DNA from: Rhizaria sp. SCN 62-66
Taxonomy: Eukaryota > Rhizaria, unplaced
Direction of reading: 5' to 3'
Length of the DNA: 64,000 bases
NCBI GenBank assembly: GCA_001724265.1
Contig: MEDY01000119.1
Coordinates: 44,593 to 108,592, forward strand
The position numbers and the translations under genes are program-made. The notes under the pieces are model-generated. The model made no database searches. It saw only the letters and a list, made by a program, of their open reading frames with translations, and had not been told where the DNA came from. Positions 1 through 11,700 of the stretch are shown in pieces (the first letter of the stretch is position 1; every line of letters begins with the position of its first letter).

Positions 1-1
1 C

Positions 2-390
2 ACGGCCTGGAACGCGGCCTTCCTGTGCATCACGGCGGCCGTGATCAACTACCATTGCCCCATCTCGGCCTCGGGCTTGCCCGACGTGCGCGCCTTCCTC
101 AACGGCGCCAATATCCCCACGCTCTTCACCTTCCGCGCGCTCTACTCCAAGGTCTTCATCACCGTGCTCTGCGTGGCGGCCTCGATGCCCATGGGCGTGC
201 AGGGCCCGCTCATCCACACCGGCGCGCTCATCGGCGGCTGGCTCGCGCAGCACATGCGCACCGTAGTGCTGCGCCTGTGTTGCTGCGCGGGCCCGCGCGA
301 CGAGATCCGCGACGAGGAGGACCGACCCGTCTTCCCCTCGCACCACCCCTACTTGGACGAGCAGGACGTCCTCGCGCCGCGCTCCGCGCT

Positions 391-423
<33 letters not shown>

Positions 424-3400
424 CGCGCAGCAGCACCAGCAGCAGCGCATGGGCCGCCGCGTGCCGTCCCATCAAAACATGGCTGCCGCCGCGGGCGTCG
501 GCGCCACCCAGGCCGCCGGCGCCGCTGCGGGCGCGCCGGGCTCTGCGCGCAAGCAGCGTCCGCGCGCGGCGGCGGCGCAGCGCGAGGGCGGCATCCAGAT
601 GAGCCTCCTGGGCGACACCGACAACGGCGACGGCGGCGACGGCGCGGGCGTCAGCAGTAGCGCCAGCGCGCGCGCGCCGCGGACCGGCGCCGTGGGCTAC
701 AGCGATGACGGCGACGATGACGACGGCGCCGCGGCCGCGCGCCGCCGCGCCGGCGGCAAGGCCAAGGGCAAGGGCGGGCACGGCCGCGCGGCCGCGCTCA
801 TCGACGCCGACAGCACCGAGGCGCTTTCGCAGCTGCCCGCAGAGCCCGCGATGGGCTCGCGCCAGCGCCAGAGCGCCAACGCCGCGTACGGCCAGCGCCG
901 CGGCGGCGCCGTGGCCTCGGTCTCGGGCTCCGCGCAGCGCGGCGGCCCCGGCGCCGCGGGCTCTGCGGCGGGCGCTGCGGGCTCGCTGGCGACTGCGCCG
1001 GTGCGGCGGCGCGTGTCGATGAACGAGTCCGCGATGCTGAACATCGACCGCGTGAACGAGAACATGGCCGAAGTGGATCCGCAGGCGTATGCCAACGTTG
1101 ACAACAGCGCCGGCACGCGCTGGGGTCTCGAGTCGGTTGACATCACGTCCTACATCGCCTCCGGCAACGCCGACGACGACGCCGGCGCCGCGGGCGAGCG
1201 CGCGCTCTTCGATGCCTCGGGCCGGCCGATCCAGGACCCGCAGGACTCTGAGCCCTCGGGACGCGGCCGCAGCGACTCGTTTTCGCTCACGCGCCTCGGC
1301 CGCAGCGGCGGCGGCGGCGCGGGCGCGGGCGGCGCAGGCAACAGCTGTGACGAGGACGAGGACGACGACGAGGACGACCATGACGAGGATGAGGACGAGG
1401 ACGGTGACGAGGACGGTGACCACAGCGACTCCAAGTCCAAGCGCTCCAACAGCAAGGGCGGCCGCAGCAACAGCGTGTCCCGCTCCAAGACGCGCCCCGC
1501 GACGGCGGCGCAGCAGTCCCCCTCGCAGCAGCCGCAGGCGGCGTCGGTTGCCGGCGGGCGCGGCCAGACGCACGGCCACGGCCATGGGCACGAGGACAAC
1601 GAGGAGGAGGAGGCGGGCGATCACTTCCCCGCGCTCTCGCCCGAGCCGCTGGGTTCGCGCGCCTTCTCCAGCAGCAGCGCGCCGCCCGCGCTGCCGCCGC
1701 CGCGCAACCCCGCCGTGACCTTGTCCGCGCCGGTCGCCGCGGCGCCCCCGACCGTGGTGTCGCCCCGCGCCGCCGCTCTCGCGCAGCAGCAGGCCCTCCA
1801 GCAGCAGCAACAGCAGCAGCTAGCATTACAGCAGCAGCAGCAGCATCTGGCGGCGGGCCCCGCGCCGCGCATGGGTCGCATGCCCTCGGTATTGGACATG
1901 CGCGGGCTCACGGCCGCGATGCCCGCGCTGCCCAGCGCCGCGGGCATGGCCAACACGCTCCAGATCGGCGCGGGTCTCTACCAGCAGCAGCAGCAACAGC
2001 GCCAGTACATGCAGCAACAGCAGCTCCAACAGCAGCAGACGCAGCAGCCGCTGACGTACGCACAGCAACAGGCGCAGGCGCAGCAGGCGCAGGTGCTGGC
2101 ACAGATCCAGTCGCACCAGCAGCGGCAGGCGCAGGCGCAGGCGCAGGCGCAGGGGCTGCCGGGCGCGCCCTACAGCGCGGCGCCGCGGCGCCGTATCCCG
2201 GCCCCGCCGCGCGTGGTGCAGCGCAAGGGCTGCGGGCCGCGCTGGTGGCGCCGCATCCCCGTCCCGTCCTTCGCCAACGACGTCGAACGCCGCGACTTCT
2301 CCTGCATCGGCGCCGCGTGCGGCGTGGCCTCGTCGGTGACGGCGCCGCTGGGCGGGACGCTTTTCGCGGCGCACGAGACGGGCACGACGTGGAACCTCGA
2401 CCTGGGCCTGCGCGTGCTCTTCGCCGCTGTCGTCTCTGTGCTCACCATTGCCTTCTTCACCACCGGCCTGCTCGACTCGTGGGGCGACTTCAACCTGCGG
2501 CTCTACGGCACCATGTACGTCGGCTCCGCTGTCACGCAGTTCGTGTGGTGGGAGATCCCCGCCTTCGTCTTCGTCGGCGTCATCGGCGGCTCGCTGGGCG
2601 CGCTCTTTGCGCAGGCCATCGCGCGCGCGACGCTGTACCGCAACCAGCTCACGGCCAAGTACCCCAAGTGGGTCCGCGTCGCCGACACGGCGGCCGCGGC
2701 GGCCATCTGGTCCACCATCATCTACTTCGTGCCCTTCTTCTGGGACTGCGTCGACATCGACCCCGCGTTCCCGGCCACCGAGGCCGCCGAGACGGCCTCC
2801 GCGGGCACCTTCAAGACGCAGCGCTACAACTGCCCCGAGGGCCAGCACAACACCATGGCGGACCTGTCGATGGTGCGCCAGAACGTGCTGCTCAAGCACA
2901 TGCTCGTGCGCCAGATCCCGCACTGGTTCTCGCTCGGCCAGCTCGCCTTCTGGGGCATTCTGTACTCGCTGGGCGCGCTTATGGTCTGCATCACCTCGGT
3001 CGTCGCCGGCATCTTCCTGCCCAACCTCACCATCGGCGCCATCATCGGCCGCTTCATTGGCGTCATGCTCGCGCGCTGGAACAACCAGGGTGACTCGGGG
3101 CTCCCCATCAACCCGGGCGCATACGCCGCCGTCGGCTGCGCGGCCTTTCTCGTCGGCTCCACCGACAACCCCATCGCGGACGCCATCCTCATCCTCGAGG
3201 TCATGTCCGACTACTCGTACTTCATGCCCGTCGTCATCGGCGCCATTGTCGCGCACCTGGTCGGCTCCTCCATCTCGGAGCCGCTGACGTCGCTGATCAT
3301 CGGCAACAAGCTGCTGCCGGTGCTGCAGCGCGAGCCGCCTGCGCAGCTCAAGGTGCTCACCACGGCGCAGGTCATGACGCGCCACCCGGTGTGCCTGGGT

Positions 3401-4276
3401 ATCAACGAGCCCGTGGCGCACCTCATCGAGGTGCTCGCCACGTGCACGCACAACGGCTTCCCCGTCGTCTACTCCTCCTGCGCGCGCAACCGGCACTCGG
3501 ACGTATCGCACCAGCTGCACGTGTCGAACCACCAGGGCGTGGGCTGCAACCGCGCAGTGGTGGGCATGATCCTCCGCAAGCAGCTGCTCGTGGTGCTGCT
3601 GCGCCGCGTCTGGCGTAGCAACGCGCAGGAGTTCACGCCCGCAGAGTTCGACGAGGCCGTCAACTTCCCCATGCCAGCGCTCTCGGACGTCACGCGCGGG
3701 CTCACGCGCCGCGACTTGACCGCGCGCCTTGACCTGGGGCCCTATTGCAACCGCTCCTCACTGCCGGTGCACGAGCACGTGTCGGCCGACGTGACCTTCC
3801 GCCTCTTCTCCCAGTTCGCGCTGCGCCACCTGGCCGTGATCAACGAGCGCGGCGAGCTCACCGGCATCGTGACGCGCCTCGAGATGCTCGCGCCAGTTAT
3901 CATGCACCGCTACGCGGCGCAGACGCTGCAGGAGCGCAGCAACGTCATGCGCGGCGACCTCACGCAGCTCGAGAAGGGCTGCGCCGCCAACACGGCCTAC
4001 GAGCTGCGCAAGGCCTTCTACACGGAGCGCGACGGCGACGGCGACGACGCCGACGCCAACTACCACCAGCAGACGCACAACGCGTCGCAGTACAGCTACT
4101 CGCGCGACCAGCTGCGCCGCCGCAACGAACGCGCGCGCTCCATTGCCAGCGCGCGCGCCAGCGCGGCTGAGTACCAGGCGCAGCTGCAGGTGCTGCAGTC
4201 ATACCAGCAGCAACAGCAGCAAAAGTCGCCGCAGCAGCAGTCTCAGCAGCAGCAGGCGCCCACGACTCAGGCGTAA
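2..4276 (+). CDS. ClC-6/7-type chloride channel/transporter, 5' partial
   Basis: The frame is already open at the window edge, so the start lies upstream. The GTG at 41 is not a start. In order the protein shows the ClC helix motif ASGLPDVRAFLNG, the filter motif GVQGPLIH (family G-K/R-E-G-P), a low-complexity insertion of about 640 residues (nt 290-2265), then VERRDFSCIGAACGV, APLGGTLFAAHET, and GIFLPNLTIGAIIGR. Two CBS domains follow (nt 3350-3570 and 3760-3900), the second containing LRHLAVINERGELTGIVTR. Spacing and the CBS region resemble animal ClC-7, so an endomembrane Cl- transporter is likely. The external gating Glu is Gln (codon 200-202), while the inner proton-pathway Glu (HET, matching LEEG of ClC-7) is kept. 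The gene ends in TAA. The family call is firm; the localisation is inference. Confidence 0.93.
392..421 (+). repeat. Uninterrupted (CAG)10 trinucleotide tract
   Basis: Ten pure CAG codons encode polyglutamine inside the ClC low-complexity insertion. Further mixed CAG/CAA tracts lie at about 1785-1850, 1980-2060 and 4200-4255 in the same gene. The purity suggests a length-variable microsatellite. Confidence 0.9.
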
Positions 4277-5712
4277 GCAAGCAAGCAAGCAGGCAGGCAA
4301 GCACATGCGCACGCATGTGAGATGCGACCGGCAGTATGGCTGCTGGGACCATTGGCATTGCTGAGAGCTTACAACAACACACGTCGTCGACGGAATGGAT
4401 GTTCACTCTACGTGAAACATTTTTGTTATTTCACTTCAATGCTCTTTGTGCTTTTACCCTCCTATCTAATGTTTTCAGTCATGACATGTGTGCCGAGATT
4501 GGCGCACAACGTTTGCCGCAGTTACGGTAGATTTTGTTCTTCTTACTTTTTTCGTTTTCGTTGTCCGTTTTTGTTGTCCGTAAATAAGTTATTTTAGTCG
4601 TGACCGGCGAGTCGGAAAAGCATATAAGTTCGAGCTGTCTTTCGTCTTATTTATCTCTTTTTCCTTCGTTTTGTTTGTTCGCCTTTGAATTTGTCTTTCG
4701 TTTATTTTTTAAATGCGTGTGTGATCCGTTCTTGCATGCGTGTTTTGCTGCGTCGGTGTCTGTGCCTCTGCCTCTGTCTCTGTCACACCGCAAAGGACTC
4801 ACTTCCCGACCCCTCAGCGACGCAGCCAGCTCGTCGGTCACGCCACGCGCACTCAGCACTTGCACTCCGTCAGCCAGTTCGTTGTTGGCATCGCACGCCG
4901 CGCAAAAGCAGCAGCGCAGCGCTTGCGCTGCTGGGCGGCCTGCGCGGGACCCCGTGACCCCTGCCAGGCCCGTGCCCGCTTTCCCCCCGTTGCTTTCCCC
5001 CCCTTGCCTATCTCGCACTGCTCCGGTCTTGTTGCTGCGGCGACAGCCACCAGATAAACTTCTTGTTTGCATGTGTGCGAACACATGTGATCGGAGCGGA
5101 AGACGGGGGGTATAGACGGGCAATGTTTCTATTATTCAAATTTTAGCATTTAATTCATTTACATTATGTATAATACAACTCAAAATTACTATATAAACTT
5201 ATTATCCGACTGTACATGTCATCTTTCGTGGTGCTTTTGTTTGTGGTGCTCGTATTCCACTCTTTCCTGACGCCCCGCCGTTTCTGCCCGATGATGAGCA
5301 TGCAGCTTGAAAGTGATATATCTTGCCGCTTTCATTTCCAGCTTAAATGTTAGTTTTTAATTAACACGAGACAGACAGTTTAGCATCTTGGCATAGCGTT
5401 AATTTTTATGATGTCGGATTCCTGACACTTTTATTTTCAGTTAAAGCACCGACTGTCTGGGGTCACTGTGATTTTGCGTTGATTCTCTATTCTTGCCTCC
5501 GACTAAGGAGCCTTTAAGGATTTTTGAAACATGTTTGCCTTGATAACTTAGTAAACCTTTATTTGTATCGATTACACATGCTCACATTTCTGCTTACATC
5601 TTCCCACGCTCACAGGCTCGATTAGTAGCCAGGAAAATCGCATAAGACTTGAGAACACATTGAATTTGAACCAATCTCGACCCCCTAGTCCTTCGAACCC
5701 CGGCCAAGGTTC
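4277..5712. other. Intergenic region between ClC and giant genes
   Basis: Just after the ClC stop there is a GCAA/GCAG microsatellite (4275-4301) and a perfect 8-bp inverted repeat with a 2-nt loop (4302-4319), probably in the 3' UTR. A T-rich stretch (4410-4720) follows, then a GC-rich island (about 4790-5060) holding a 9-bp hairpin (4909-4933). I see no convincing ATG-initiated ORF in the island. From 5130 to 5700 the DNA is AT-rich with no recognisable feature. Confidence 0.5.
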
Positions 5713-8700
5713 ATGCGCTCTACCGCGAAGCAGACTGCCCGCGTAAGTCAATCATTAAAACCACATCCCATTCTTCCTACTGCATTTCTTCATTTGCAGC
5801 AGCGTCTCACAACTTGCTTTCCTCACCTCCCGTTCTCTATGTCTTTCCTACTTTCTTCCTCTCGTTCTCATCCCCGCGTTTATCCCTGCATTTGCAGCCA
5901 TCGGCCACGGGCGGCGGGCTCCACAGCTCGTCATCGGCGCTGCCATATGTTATCAAGGACATAAGCTTCGGCGCGCCCGACTCCCCCGCGCCCCCGCCGC
6001 CCGCGCCCCGCCGCGGCGGCCCCTCGTTCGCGCTCACAGCCCCCGCGGGCCCCGCCGGCCCCGCGGGCGCCTCTGCACTGCAGAAGCAGTCCTCGCGCAT
6101 TGCGGAGCCGCCCAGCACGTACGTGGGCAGCGGGCCCGTGCGCCGCAAGCCCGCGCCACCGACAGTCCCGCTCCACGCCTGGGCCGCCACCGGCGCCGCC
6201 ACGCCCCCCGCCGCCTCGGCCGCCGCCGCCGCCGCCGCCGCGGTGATGTCGGGCGCCACCTTTGTCCTCGTGCCGCCCCGCGCCGGGCAGCAGCAGCCTG
6301 ACTCTGCTTCGGTGCCCTACGGCGCGCCCCGCTTCGGCAGCACCGGCCCACCGCCGCCGCTGCCGCCCGCGCAGCTGGCTCCGCTCGCGCGCACGCCTTC
6401 CCAACAGCAGCAGCAGCAGTACGCGGCGCGGCCGCCATCGCCGCGGCACACGCACCCCGCGACGGCGACGGAGCGCGCCGCGGGCGCAGGCGGGGCGCCG
6501 CTGCGCATCCCGCTCTCGGCCGCGGCCTTCTTCTCGATGCAGTTCCCGTTTCCGTCCACCAGCAAGGCCGCCACCGCGGCGTCGCCCGCGGGCGGCGGCA
6601 GCGGTAGCGGCGGCGAGAGCCCCAGCGCGATCGACCTGCTGCTGCTGCAGACGGGCTCAGCGTCGTCCGTGTCGCAGCTCTCGCCCGTGGACGTGACCGT
6701 GCGTCTGCAGCAACTGCGTGAGGCCTACTTCCACCTCGCCAACCGGCACGCGCGCGGTCACCGCTGCTCGGGCTGCGAGAGCGGCGCGCACGGGCCTGGC
6801 GCGCACGGGCCCGGCGGCCGGCCCGCCTTCGACACGACTCCGCGAAAGTTTCGCTCCGACGGCGGCGAGCCCGACTCAACATCGAGCGTCGTGTCGGGCC
6901 CCTTGGGCGGCGGCCGCGGCGGGGCCAGCGCGGCAGCGAGCTCGCGCGCGCGCGACGCCGTGGGCGCGAGCGACATGAGCGCGCTTAAGTCGGGCATGGT
7001 GCTTTTCTTCACTCAGCAGCAGCAGCACCGCGCGGCCGCCCGCCGCGCTGCGGCGCGCGAGGCGCAGCGCGGCGGCGCAGGCGGGCCGCTGGGCCAGGGC
7101 CGCGCCAGCGAGACGCGTCTGCGGGCCCTCGAGGGCGGTGCGCTTGTCGAGGAGGTCCCCGACCAGCCCGCCGACGCGGGCAACATGCGCTTTACCTTCC
7201 AGATCAAGCCGCGCAAGCCTCTGGCCGCGGCCGCGACGGCGGCGACGACTGGCGTGACGCCGGCGCTGGGCGCGGGCCCCGGCAGCGCGGCGGCCACGAG
7301 CAGTACCGCGACGACGGCGGCGACGGCGGCGCAGGGGCTGCGCGCGGGCCCGGCGCGGCGCGTGATTCTGTCGCAGTCCGCGGCGTCCAAGGCGGAGACG
7401 GACGCGGCGATCCTGGAGAAGCAGGTCATCGCGCACCTCAACGCGCCGACGTGCTATCTCTTTGGCCCGCCCGGCATGCTTGACAGCAGGGACGTCGCCG
7501 CTTTTATGGCTGGCGTGCGCTCCGCGGCGCAGGCACTTGCGGGGAACCGGCAGTACCTCGCCATGGCGCAGCGGCGCGCGCGCGAGCAGGCGCGGCGCGA
7601 CCGTATGCTCAAGCGCGGCAACGGCGAGGGCGACGGCGCCGACGACAGCGACTTTGGCGGCTTCGAGCGCGACCCCGATGACTCGCTATCGACCGCGGCG
7701 GGCGGCGGCGGCGGCAACAGCGCTGTGGACGTGAACAAGGTGCTGCGCGCCGTGTACGCCGACACGCTGCAGCACTTGCAGACCTTCGGCGCTGCGGGCC
7801 GCGTCTTCAAGTCGGTCCCCGAGGCCGTGCGCGCGCTGCGGGCGCTTCTGGTGGCGCCCGGCGCGGCGCGCATGCAGCTGCTGCAGGCGCTGGCGCCGAT
7901 CCAAGCACAGCTTGTGTACTCGCGGCGCAACCGGCCGCGGCCCGCGCAGATGGGCGGCGCGGCGGCCGCGCCCGTGGGCGAGATCGACCTTTACGCGCCG
8001 CGGCAGCTGCCGTCGCTCAGCGAGGTCGAGCGCGTGCTCGACGCCGCGCAGACGGGCGAGCAGACGTTGGACATCATGCGCAAGTTCGCCGCGCTGGGAC
8101 GCCGCTTCCTGTCGCCCGAAGACCTCGTCCGTGCTGTGCGCGCTGAGGCCGAGACGACGGAGGAGATGAAGCGGCAGGTCTTCCTCTTCCTCAACAACCG
8201 CAAGTGCGAGCTGCTGGACGAGGCGGCCGTGCGCAAGGCGCGGCTGGCGGCGGTGCCGCACGTGGACGTGTACTACCGCCCCGCGGACCCGCTGTTGGCG
8301 GCGCGCAACCCGCTGACGGCGGAGACGCTGCACCAGCCCGTGCTGGTGACGCGCGAGGAGGTCGATCTGGTCTTCGAGCGCGGCCAGGCCGGTGCGCACA
8401 CGATCATCCACCTCGACCAACTGGCGCGCGAGCTGGCCGTGAGCATGATCGCGCGCGAGACGGGCAAGATCGTGCCCGCCGTCGCGCGCAAGACAAGCAT
8501 CACGCTCATGGGACGCCAGCTTGAGCTTGCCGCGCCCCTCAGCAACAGCAATAACGGCAGCAACAACTCTATCCCGGACGGCAGCAGCGGCGCCGTCCCT
8601 GGGACGGCTCGTCGCAGCAGCACCTCAGGCGCTTTGACCGACGAGGCTCAGTCGCAGCAGCCGCAATCGCCGGCCGAGCCGCCCGGCGCGTCGCCCGTGC

Positions 8701-11700
8701 GCCACTGGCGCCGCCGCAGCGCCATGTCCTCCGGCCTCGCGGAGATGCCCTTCACGTCGATCCCGGCGCTGGCTGACGCCGTGTACGCGCTGGAGCTGGC
8801 GCGCGCGGAGGAGTCTGTGCTGGGGACCTCACTGGCGCAGCAACGGCTCGACGACGCGACCGCGCTCACACACGACGGCGCCGTGCTGCTGGCGTACCTG
8901 CAGAGCAGCGAGTGCAGCGTCTTCGATACCGCATTCGCGGGCCCGCGCCAGATCGTGCGGGTGTCTTCGGCCAAGCGCCGCCGTAACAGTACCGCTACTG
9001 ACGGCTCCGGCTCCGTCGCGGACGGCGCGGCGAACGGCGGCGCCAGCGCGGCGAGCAGCCAGATCGACATCACCAAGTCTGGCATCATGGAGCTGCTGCG
9101 CGCGGGCGGCGATGACCTCAACTCGACGCTGCGCCACCTGCAGGACATGTCGCGCGAAGGCGGCAAGCCCGTCAACGGGAATCTGGGCGTGCTGACGGAC
9201 CGTTATGACTCGGTTCCCGCGCTGGTGGCCGCCGTGCGGCGCCGCGAGCAGGACCGCGACGCGCAGGCGCGCGCGCTGTGGCGCTATCTAGGCTCCGAGG
9301 ACAGCGAGGGCTCTGCGATGCTGCCCAGCATCGCGCCCATCAAGCCCGGGGACGTGCCCGAGGACGACGACAACGACATCGAGCGCGGCGACGGCGGCGA
9401 CGGCGCGGGCGGTGAGACCTACAACATCAACCAGCAGAGCGAGCTGGACGCTGTGGTAACCATGGCCACGGGCCCGCGCGTGCCCCCGCTGCGCCTCGCC
9501 CTCATCCCCACGGCCACAGTGTCGAGCGCGACGACCGGCGCCATGCCCGAGGAGGGCGAGGGAGAAGCTGAGGGCGAGGAGGCCGCGGCCGCGCTGATGC
9601 CACAGCTCACGCTGGCCGACATGCGCTACCTGCTGGCCGAGGGCCAGGCGGGCGTGCAGACGCTGCCGCTGGTGCAGTCATTCGCCGCGCTCGGCCGCTC
9701 CTTCGCGGACGTCGAGGAGCTCGCGTTTGCCGTCAAGGCCGCCGCGCGCGGTGAGGCCGGCCGCCGCGCGCCCGCCGCTTCGGGGGACGCCGCGGCGCAG
9801 AAGCAGCAGCAGGCCGCGTCGGCCGGCGGGCCGCGGTCCCCGCACGGCCGGCGGCCCTCGATGCGGCCGGGGCATTCGCGCCACGGCTCGACGCTCAACG
9901 GCAACAACAGCGGTGACCCCGCGAGCGTGCGCGCTGCCGCCGCGGCCGCGATGCCCTCGCTGTCGCGCACAAGCTCCACCGTCGCCGGCGGGGCGCCGCG
10001 CGCGGGTGCCGCTGCCGCTGCGACCGCCGCGGCCGCCGCGCGCGCCCGCGACGAGGCCCGCAGCGCGGTGCTGCAGTTCCTGACGACGTCGCCCGAGTCG
10101 CCGCTGCTGCCCTTCTTCCCGCAGGCGCGGCCCGAGCAGCAGACGCCCGCGGCCGTCGCCGTGCCGGGGCTCTCGGCCGTGTGCTCCACGACGGCGTACG
10201 TCGCCGACGTCGAGGACATGCCGCCCTTCACCGTCCACCTCTCAGAGGCGGAACTGCAGGCGCTGCTGCGCGCGACCGACGGCGACGCCGCCATGGTCGT
10301 GCACTACATGCGCGAGCTCAAGCGCGGCGGCCGCGCTGTGGAGCCGCGCATTGAGGCGGCCTCCGCAATGGCCGAGTTTGTTGCCGCGCGCCTGCGCCCG
10401 CCGCTGTCGACTAGCGCTGACGACGCGGACCCGAACCTGAACCCCGCGGCGTCGGCAGCGCTCGTTGCCGTCAACGCCAAGGACATGCACGACGCACTGG
10501 GCCGGCCCACGCGCGGTGCCATCGCCCTCGCGCCGGATCTCGCGGCCATCGGCGAGGCCGTGCGCCGCGCGCACGCTGAGTGGCTTAAGCGCCGCCCCGA
10601 GGTGCAGTCCGCGTTGTTCCCCTACACCGACAAGCTCACCGAGCCCGAGGCGACAGCAGACTCTTCTTCGACCAAGACTGGCTCTGAGAGCGACGCTGCC
10701 GCGGCGGCTGCGCCCGCGGCCCCGCTGAGTCTGCTAGCGGTGCTGGACGACATCTACCGCGCGGGCGGCGCGGGCGACAACACGGACCTGTTCATCCGCG
10801 ACCTCGTCGCCGAGGACCGCGCGCGCGCGCCCTCGCAGCGCCTACTCTCGGGCCCTGGCGTCACTGGCCCCGCCGCGCGTTCCTACCTGGTACGCCGGCT
10901 ACGCGAGCTGCAGGGCGGCGTCGAGGCTGCCTATGCCGCGCAGCAGGCCGACCGCGCGCGCGCCGCGCTGGCCGACGCCGTGGGGCGCTCGGACCGCGCG
11001 CGCTGGCTGCAGGCCATGCAGGCGGCCCCGCGCAAGCTCTACGACCCCTACGACGGTCATCGCGTCGGCGCGGCGGTCTTCCCGGTCAACCCGAAGCTGG
11101 CCAGCGGCGAGCCCTTCACTCTGCGCCGCGACGCCAACGCCAGCGAAGAGGCCGCTGAGGCCGCCGCTGCTGAGGCCGCCGCCGCTGCTGCTGCTGCTGC
11201 TGCGGCGGCGGAGGACGACGGCGTTCTGGGCGGCGACAGCGACGGCGCGGTGGAGGACGTGGACCCGCTGTTTATGCGCGAAATGTACGTCTTCCTGTCC
11301 GGGCCCGAGTCGACGCTGCTGGTGCGCAAGGGTAAGGGCAAGGGCAAGGGCAAGGAGGGCGAGGATGAGAGCAAGGCCAGCGACGCTGGTGCGGACGGTA
11401 GCGGCAAGGCCGGCGACGGCGAGGAGAGCAAGGCGAGCGCTGACGCCGACGACACCGAGGCTGCGCCGGCATTTGCGCTGTCGGACATGCCGCGTCTGTA
11501 CTACGGCACCGGCGCGCGCCGCTTCGCCATGACGCACCTCACCGCGCTCGCCCGCGACGGCGCGCGCTTTGGCTCTCTCAAGGAGCTCGAGGCTGCCGTC
11601 GCGCAGCGCCACGCCACGTACGTTGCGGCCCGCGAGCGCGCGTTTTCGCTGCTCAATGCGCCGGACTGCGTCATCCTGCGACCCATCGACGCCGTCGCCG

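Noticed and set aside
1826-3532. Long open frame on the minus strand opposite the ClC gene (and similar ones at 13194-14591, 14039-15556, 27902-29233)
   Set aside because: GC-rich codon-biased genes leave stop-poor antisense frames. The translations are compositional shadows without domains, while the sense frames have recognisable motifs.
4600-5115. Open frames across the GC-rich island between genes 1 and 2
   Set aside because: They start at GTG or TTG, switch composition midway, and encode no motif.
5640-5742. tRNA-like signals on the minus strand (GGTAGAGCGCATG, GGTTCGAA and GGTTCAAATTC boxes)
   Set aside because: The second box can form a T-arm, but no acceptor stem or anticodon arm can be paired at the right distances. 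The segment overlaps the giant gene's exon 1.
5743-5799. Shorter first intron of the giant gene ending at TTTGCAG 5799
   Set aside because: It keeps a frame that hits TAA at 5962. The acceptor at 5897 enters the long frame directly.
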